From the NCBI GenBank assembly GCA_040880285.1, contig JBBDIT010000021.1:62001-126000 (forward strand): DNA of 64,000 nucleotides, in the 5' to 3' direction. The DNA is from JANQJA01 sp040880285. GTDB taxonomy: Bacteria; Pseudomonadota; Gammaproteobacteria; Pseudomonadales; Azotimanducaceae. Both the position numbers and the translations under genes were made by a program. Under the pieces are notes generated by a model. It had not been told where the DNA came from. It saw only the letters and a list, made by a program, of their open reading frames with translations, and made no database searches. Shown piece by piece: positions 7,815-16,200 of this stretch; position 1 is the stretch's first letter; each line of letters starts with the position of its first letter.

Positions 7815-9677
7815 TGGCCCACCTCATGCATAAGATGATCGGCACGGTGTGGTTCACCAAAATGGGTTTTCATGAATGCGTTTGTTGCTCTAATCACAGT
7901 AGTCTCTGAATGGAACTCATTGAACTGAGCCGCATGAAAAATTTCATGAACCAGTATGCGTTCTAGCGAGAACTTGACTTGTATTCCTGCAACGTCGGGG
8001 CTGACATCCAAGGATTTCTCAAAGGCTGCCAAGGCCTCCTTTCCCCATACGTGGTCGGGGTAGTCGATCCCAATAGTCGTATACGAGAACTTGTCATATG
8101 ACATTGATACGGAGATCGTGCCTCCGTACTCTTGCGAGGGACCGTCAACCCATTGATACTTTAATGGCCCTCCATTCAACCGCTCGGCCGTGGCCTCAAT
8201 CTTAGCGAACTCCTCGATCTTCCGGAGTCGCTTCAGCGTGTCCTCAAGCCTTGCATCTCTCGTTTGCTCAGCCTCCCCATTCACAGCCTGTGCCAGCGCC
8301 GCGGTCATCGCACCATTAGCAAACTTGCCAACAGAGACTTCCGAGATGGTACCACCCAGGATGGCAGCAGAGATAACGCGGCCGATGCGCTGACCAGCCT
8401 CGATACCCTGGGAATAGTTGTTCACATTGATGGCCTTCGTCAGACCGGCGCTGATAAAGCCATGGCCGAACTTGCCGCCTTGCAGTACTGAAATCGTGCC
8501 ACCCGCGACGCCGTGCGCTGCTGCGGCCATACCGCTCGATAGATCGGCGCCGCCTATCCCACCAAAAATGGCACCTGAAAACGCCCCCATGACCGCGCCT
8601 TTCAATGTCCCGGTACTGATCGCGCCGCCAACAAAACCTGCCGCCGCACCGCCGACAACACCCGCGCCTATAGTCCCCAGCCCATAGGTGCTTGCGGCCC
8701 AGGCACTGGCGATACCAAACGTGTAAATCGAGGCGATGATCCCGATCACCGGCTTCAGGATCTTATCCCTGAACTTCGTCCAGGCACTGAACCCGCTCGG
8801 ATCGGTATAACTGAGCGGATTGTTGAACACATAACTGTAGCGGTTGTAGCTCTGGGTGTTGCTCGGCGCCTGCACAATCGGGTCGGCAGACAGGAACCGC
8901 CCCAACCGCGGGTCATACACCCGCCCGTTCATGTGAATGAGCCCCACCTCGTCCATATGCTCGTGGCCGGTGTAGCCGCGTTTGGTGTTGTTGCCATTGA
9001 ACGTGGCGAGTTCGGTGGTGGTGAAGTTCCCCCCGTTGCTCTTGCGTCGCAGCCCGAACGCATCGAACCCGAACCCCTGTACCTCGCTGTAGCCGGTGTC
9101 GCGGTTAACGAGGGCATAGGGGCTGCCAAGGTGATCGGTGAGGCGAATGAGTTCGAGCCGGCCACCACTTGAGGTGGTGGTCAAGAGCACATTGCCGATG
9201 TAGCGCTTGGTCTCAACCAATCCGCCGGGTTTGCTGATGCGCTCCACCGTGCCGAGGTACAGCGTGGTGGTGGTGCCACTGCCGTTCGTGTCGGTGCGTT
9301 TGAAGCGGCTGCGGTCCGGGCCATACCAGAACGCCGTGGTGTGGCTGCCCTTGCTGATGGTGGCGGGTTTGTCGAAGGTGGTGTAGGTGATGTTGCGGCC
9401 ATCACCCGTGAGCTGGTTGCCATTGGCGTCATAGGTATAGGTGAGGCCGCCGACGCTGGTGACCGCATGGGGGCCTGCATTGCCAGCGCCATAGTAATAA
9501 CTGGCACCCCCCTCGACGTTGGATTTGGAGGTGATGTTGCCGGCGGCATCATAGGTCAGGGTCAGGTTGGTGGCAGTGGCGGAACTGGTGGCGGTGAGCC
9601 GGTTCAGGTCGTCGTAGGTGAACGACTCCATGAAGTTGTTGGTGTAAGTGGTGTCACTGCGGCTGGTCAGGTTGCCG
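7811..9677 (-). pseudogene. Displaced (orphan) RHS core end with zinc-peptidase-like tip
   Basis: This frame has no start codon of its own. From 9677 it is nearly the same as the end of the main RHS gene, reading YD repeats, the core signature GRVYDPRLGRFLSADPIVQ and a glycine-rich helical stretch ending AALAQAVNGEAEQ. After that point the tip differs completely: about 145 residues with LVHEIFHAAQF, an HExxH zinc motif. Similarity to the main gene begins abruptly at 9677. The middle (about 9030-9370) diverges more than its flanks, so the copy is a mosaic. It looks like a stored tip plus immunity cassette that could replace the main tip by recombination in the shared core. An internal ATG at 9631 could give 606 residues. 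Confidence 0.82.
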
Positions 9678-9761
9678 GGCTTGAGCCTTGTTTGCCTGTA
9701 CTACGAGAGTGCGGCTAAGATGGCAGTCTGACCCCCGAGGTTTTTCTTGAGGGTCCATTTC

Positions 9762-10241
9762 TTAATCTAGTTTCTCCATTGCCCCAGATAACAATACGAA
9801 ATCTTGGCCGTCTCCGTAACGATCACAAAAGAAGGCCCTTGATTTATACTCAAGAGCATATATTTGACCTTCCGCTAGCTCATAAAAGCTTGAGAGATCA
9901 ATGGTTGAAATAGCGCTGCCTCCAACAGGGACAAGTCTTACTAGAATCGCATTTTTAGCATTTGTCACCATACTAGGCTCGATCAATTTGTACTTTGATC
10001 GCTCTGTCGCACCCACCGCTCTCAACAGAAAAACGTTTTCATTTAAGTTGCCAGCATAAGGAAAGGATGTGTTTTTGATGCATACGGCCTTATCAAACTG
10101 ATTCTCGAAATGAAGCGCAACGCAACGGCCGCTTTCGCACTCAACAGAAATAATTTCAACTCTCACGTCAGCGATTTTTTCAGCCCGTGATACACAACTG
10201 GCAACTGACACAACAAGAGATAGAATTGCTATTATTTTCAT
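9762..10241 (-). CDS. Putative lipoprotein immunity protein for the main RHS tip
   Basis: The likely start is ATG 10241, 13 bases after the RHS stop and behind a GGAGGGG ribosome site; a longer frame from 10364 overlaps the RHS gene and is less likely. The 159-residue product has a lipoprotein signal (MKIIAILSLVVSVASC, Cys 16). The mature part has paired cysteines (VECESGRCV) and is rich in beta-type sequence. I recognise no family. Position and lipoprotein nature suggest it protects the periplasm against the peptidase-like RHS tip. It shares no obvious sequence with the other immunity candidate, as expected when tips differ. Confidence 0.62.
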   Translation of the reverse strand: MKIIAILSLVVSVASCVSRAEKIADVRVEIISVECESGRCVALHFENQFDKAVCIKNTSFPYAGNLNENVFLLRAVGATERSKYKLIEPSMVTNAKNAILVRLVPVGGSAISTIDLSSFYELAEGQIYALEYKSRAFFCDRYGDGQDFVLLSGAMEKLD

Positions 10242-10254
10242 AGAACCCCTCCAC

Positions 10255-13200
10255 TTAACAGTCGGTTGCTCTGGTGTACGAAGCACAAGCATAGCTGGAG
10301 GCGTTGTTACTCGTAACAGACCAACCTGAACTACCAGCGAGAACTCGTGCACCTGCTCCGCCATAAGCTATTGACCCCTGAAAATACTCGTGGCCAAAAC
10401 CTGCCAAGTGAGCGGCTTCGTGAACAAGTAACGCAGAGAAGTAAGTTCGATTACTTGTTACCGATGGGTTGTAGAAAATCGTGTCGGGATGAGCAGCTTG
10501 ACTCACCCAAGCCCCAACCGTATCGCCCTCCGCTAAGCGAGTGGCGATATATGCGGGGTCTCCAACGGTGATCGTTGCTGTTGATAGCTCTACACTGATA
10601 CTGGACAAGTTGGCATCCAGGTCAGCCAAATTTGAAGCCGCGTCAGCACCGAAATATTTTGTAATGCTCCGCAGCGCTCCTCTTTTGCCTTCCATTGCTT
10701 TAGATACCACACCTCGTAGCTTTTCTATGCGCTTGATACCCAAGGCTCTAGCTTTTTCATTTTCCTTCTGCGCATTGTTCGTTTGCTCAGCCTCCCCATT
10801 CACAGCCTGCGCCAGCGCCGCAGTCATGGCACCATTTGCAAACTTGCCACCGGAGACTTTCGAGATGGTACCACCCAGGATGGCAGCAGAGATAACGCGG
10901 CCGATGCGCTGGCCAGCCTCGATACCCTGGGAATAGTTGTTCACATTGATGGCCTTCGTCAAACCGGCACTGATAAAGCCATGCCCGAACTTGCCGCCTT
11001 GCAGTACTGAAATCGTGCCACCCGCGACGCCGTGCGCTGCTGCGGCCATACCGCTCGATAGATCGGCGCCGCCTATCCCACCAAAAATGGCACCTGAAAA
11101 CGCCCCCATGACCGCGCCTTTCAATGTCCCGGTACTGATCGCGCCGCCAACAAAACCTGCCGCCGCACCGCCGACAACACCCGCGCCTATAGTCCCCAGC
11201 CCATAGGTGCTTGCGGCCCAGGCACTGGCGATACCAAACGTGTAAATCGAGGCGATGATCCCGATCACCGGCTTCAGGATCTTATCCCTGAACTTCGTCC
11301 AGGCACTAAACCCACTCGGGTCTGTATAGCTCAGCGGATTGTTGAACACATAACTGTACCGGTTGTAGCTCTGGGTATTGCTCGGTGCCTGTACAATCGG
11401 GTCGGCAGACAGGAACCGCCCCAGCCTCGGGTCGTACACGCGCCCGTTCATGTGGATCAGCCCCACCTCATCCATATGCTCATGGCCGGTGTAGCCGCGT
11501 TTGGTGTTGTTGCCGTTGAAGGTCACGAGTTCGGTGGGGGTGAGGTCGCTCCAGTCGGTATCGCGCCTGAGCCCAAAGGCATCAAAGCTCATGCCCTGGT
11601 TCAGGCTGAAGCCGGTGTCGCGGTTGACCAGGGCATAGGTGGAGCCCAGGTGATCGGTGAGTTTGATCAGCTCGACCTTGGCAGCGGCGGTTGAGGTGGT
11701 GACGATGATGTTGCCGAGATAACGCTTGGTCTCAATGACCCCGCCCGGCTTTTTGATGCGCTCGATGTTGCCGATGTAGAAGGTGGTGGTGACCTGGCCA
11801 CCACTGGTGTCAACGCGCATAAAGCGGTTGCGGTTGGGGCCGTACTTGAACGCTGTGGTGTGGCCACCTTTGGTGATCGAGGCCGGTTTGTCGAAGGTGG
11901 TGTAGGTGATGTTGCGGCCATCACCCGTGAGCTGGTTGCCATTGGCGTCATAGGTATAGGTGAGGCCGCCGACGCTGGTGACCGCATGGGGGCCTGCATT
12001 GCCGGCGCCATAATAATAGCTGGCACCCCCCTCGACATTGGATTTGGAGGTGATGTTGCCGGCGGCATCATAGGTCAGGGTCAGGTTGCTGGCAGTGGCG
12101 GAACTGGTGGCGGTGAGCCGGTTCAGGTCGTCGTAGAAGAACGACTCCGTGAAGTTGTTGGTGTAGGTGGTATCACTGCGGCTGGTCAGGTTGCCGAGTT
12201 CATCGAAGCTGTAGGCGAGGTCCTGCAGCACACCACTTAAGCTGACGATGCTGTTCAGGTAGCCGGTGTCGGCGTCAAAACCACGTTGCGACGTGAGCCC
12301 GCCGATCACTTCTTCAGTGACATTGCCGCGTGCATCGACGCTCACGATCTCGTGGTATTCATGATCCTCATAGGCGGAGTTGGCGGCTTCGATGGTGCGG
12401 TACTGGTAACCGTAACTGTTGTAGGCGAACTGGCGCCCCACCGCATGGGCTGAACTCGTCGTGGCATCGAAGGCCTGGAACACGCGGCCATGGGCATCGT
12501 AGGTGGTGGCAGCGGTAAAGGTGCCTTCACCGGCAATGTCGGTGTCGACACTGGCGAGGCGGCTGAAGCTGTCGTAGTGGAAGGTGCGGGTAATGTCCGC
12601 ACTGCCGGCGCCACCGATCTTGATGTCTTCCTGGTACAACTGGCCGAGGGCGTTGCCACCGACATCGTAGATCCAGGCGGCATCCCCCACGGTGCTGGTG
12701 CCGATCGTGTCGATACGGGACACCATGCGCCCGAGCTTGTCGTAGGTGACCGTGCTGGTCTGGCCCTTGGCGTCGGTCTGGGTTTTGAGTTCACCAAACG
12801 GGGTGTAGGTATAGCTCCAGTTACCCTTGTCCGGATCGTTCATGGCGGTCTTGCGGCCCCTTACATCGTAGCTCATGGAAGTGATGACGTTGCCGGGCGC
12901 GGTGACCTGTTTCAGGTTGCCCTGGGGCCAGTACTGGTAGGCCAGTTGGCCGCCCAGGTCATCCATCACGTGCACCAGTTCACCCAGGCCGTTTCTGGCC
13001 TCGGTGTGGGTCTGGCCGAGGACATTGGTGGTGACGGTCTGGAAATCGTCATTGCCATCGTAGCTGGTGGTGGTGGTTGAGCTGTCGGCATGGGTGATGC
13101 TGGTGACCCGGCCCAGGATGTCGTAGCTGAACGTGGTCCAGTAAACACTGTCGCCATCGTAGTAGGGTTCGGACTTGCGTTTGATGCGGCCGACGTTGTC

Positions 13201-16200
13201 GTATTCGGTGTCGACCTGAACAAAGGTGCCATCGAAACCTTCGACCGCAGTGCGCAGCTGACGGCCCAGCACGTCAAAATAGGCGCGCGCGCGCGGGGCA
13301 CCGGCGCGCTCGGTCTCTGTCATGTACACCGCCGCGCCGGGCGCACCGCTGCAATATGAACTGCAATCAATAAAGGTGGTATGGCTGCTGCCACCGCTGT
13401 GGTTGCGCTCGAAATACTGGCGGCCCAGACTGCCGTAGCGGACATCCATCACGTTCTCGTTGATATCCAGGATCTGGGTGGGTTGACCCAGGCTGTTGCG
13501 CGTGGTCACCACATCAAAATCACGGCCATAGGCATCGGTTTTGTAGTCGACATACTGGCCATCAACGTCATACACAAACGTGGTGGTGCGGCTGTCAAAG
13601 CCACTGGCACTCACCGTTGCGGTCAAGCGGTTACCGTAGCTGTCGTGGGTGTAAGTGGTGGTAAGGGTGAGGGCAGAGATATCGGGTTCGATAATCTCCT
13701 TGGTCAGGAAGCCGGTTGTCGTGTTGTACTCAAAGGCGGACTTGCGCGTCTCGCTGCTCGCGCCACGCTTGTGCACTACCGTCGTATCCTTGAGGCGGCC
13801 GTCAACCAGTTCGAAACCGCCGCTGCTGTAGTAGGTATTGGTGGTGTTGGTTTCGAAGGTCGCGCCCGGGGCATGTGTGTTCGGACCATCCGTGGTTTTG
13901 ACGTTCATGGTGAGCACGTTGCCGCAACCATCCTGGGTCATGGTGGTGGTCACGGTCTTCATCAGTGACTCATCGGCGAGATCATAGAGTTTCTCAACGC
14001 TCTCACTGACATAGGGCCGATGGGTGCTGCCCGCACCGCACGCGGTTGCAGTGTAGGGCGCGAGTGTGTTGGTGGCCTCGGAGAGTTTGTCGCCGCTGAA
14101 TTTGACGACGGTGGAGAGCGGCATGCCGGTGAACGGGAATTCCTGTTTGTAAGTGGTGGTTGTGATGACGCCGGTCTGCACATCGGTGCTCGACACCTCG
14201 CGGAAGCCCAGAAAGCCGCGCCCGCCCGATTGGATTTTGGCGCCTTTATAGCCATAGGTAACACTGCTCTTGGCGCTCGCGTTGCTGGCAATCGGAGCCG
14301 ATGAAGCGACTGCACTCACCACATAGACCGAGCTGTTCAGGTCAAAGACGGGAGAATTACCCCAGTCCAGTCCGTTCGCGTCGGTGTCCTTGGTGTAAAG
14401 GCCGGTTGCGCTCGGGTCCAGCAGCGACTTGTAGGTGATGTCGGTTTCAGCGCCTAGGCCGTTGGTGATGCGCGTTATCCGCTTGTCCGGGCTGAACGCC
14501 GAGTTTGCGCGCCTGATGTCAATCTCCGGCGTGCCAGCAAAGTGAAGGTCGACAATGTCATCGCGACCATCCCCATTGATGTCCATCATCAGTATATGGT
14601 TCTCGTCCTCGTCACCCCAAAAACCGGAAGCAACTGTAGACGCGGTGCCAAAACCGGAAGCGTGGTCGTAGAGCCTGACACGCACCTGGCCGTCGTCGAA
14701 GTAGACAAGGTCCATCTGCCCGTCACGATCATAGTCTGTAAACTGGATTCGCTCGGCCGCATCAGCATTCGGTAAGACGACCGTAGGGCCATTCTGCAGC
14801 GTCTTGCCATCGCTGATGAACGCCTTCCAGGTCACCTCATCCGACTGCCGGTGCATCACATCGGTGTACCCATCGCCATTGAGGTCAACAACGCGAAAGT
14901 CTTCAGGCGAGAACGTGTCGACAATTGAGCTGTGTAGCAGCTTGACCTGGGTTAGCGTTGACGAGCCACTCGAGGTGACGACTACCCAGCGGTAGTACTT
15001 GTCGGCAGAAGAGCACCATTCAATCTCATATTCGATACATTCCTGAATGATGTGTGCCAGATAGTCAACATTGCCATCGCCGTTGACATCCATGGCGAAA
15101 CTCTTTGAAAGGTCGAGGTATGAGATGTAGAACTGAGGTGTGTCTACCCCAGACAGGTAAAGCGAAACGGGTGAGCCAAACTCATAGGGGTTGGTGCCCG
15201 TAGACGGCTGCAGGTACCGTACCTTCAAGGCTTCGTCAATGCCCCAACCGTAGACCATATCGGTCAGGCCATCGCCGTTGGCGTCAATCGCTTGTATTCT
15301 TGTACCGGCGCCCGAGGTACCGGTCGAGGGTACCCCTGTCGAAATTGCGGTTGAAGATAACAAGCCGGAAGTCGTTGCCAGCTTCACGCGCCAATAGCCT
15401 GACGCCGGATACAGCAAATCCTGCAGTCCGTCACCGTTGTAATCCATCAAGTGCCAGGATTCCGGGTGAGTGTCGCTCAAAGACAGCGTCTCACTTCTCT
15501 GCACCAAGGTTGTTCCGTTCGAGATGCGAACCCGCATTGTCGAGTTGTCGACGAACACCAGGTCGGCCAATCCATCGCCATTGACATCGCCGACCTTTGA
15601 GCCCGCATAGTTTGTTGTGAAGGATGAAGTGGTTGCCGAACTGAATCCCTGGCCCACATTGGCCCAGGTAAAGGTCGTCGCTGGGTAGCACGTATACCCC
15701 GAGCCATCGCATTCCTCGATGGCGGTCAGCTGTGACGTGCCATGCGGTGATGAATACTGGTAGCTAAGGTTGTATGTGCGCAGCGCCGAGGCGTTGGCAT
15801 TGGTTGTGATTGACGCAAGGCGCTTGGTGGTCTCATAGGCTGACCCTGCGATAAAGCCACTGCTGGTGTCGCTTCGGCTTTCGTAGCTGAATTCAACGCT
15901 ATGATTGCCCTGCGAGTACTCAATATCCGAGATCAGTTTTTCGCCATCTCCAAAATCTGTGTAGGAGAATGTGATCTCGTTGCCATTTGAGGAACTGTCC
16001 ACAATTGTGGAGACATGCCAACTCAGAATGGTGGTTGAGTCGGCGCCGTTGGCTACGTTACGAGAGTTGGTGGTTGCGTCATCATCGCCATACTTCCAGA
16101 TCGTGCCATCCTTCCGGTGCACTTCGAAATAGCTAGGCCCGTTGCCTGTGGTACCGTAAGAGAAAATCTCTGCGTATGAATCAATCTCGGTTCTGTATTC

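Noticed and set aside
9678..9761. Possible terminator (GACCCTC/GGGGGTC hairpin) after the immunity gene
   Set aside because: The stem is imperfect and has no T-tract on the right side.
12490..13968. Long plus-strand open frames (196 and 195 codons) opposite the RHS gene
   Set aside because: They are antisense shadows of a GC-rich repetitive coding frame with no ribosome sites or recognisable product.
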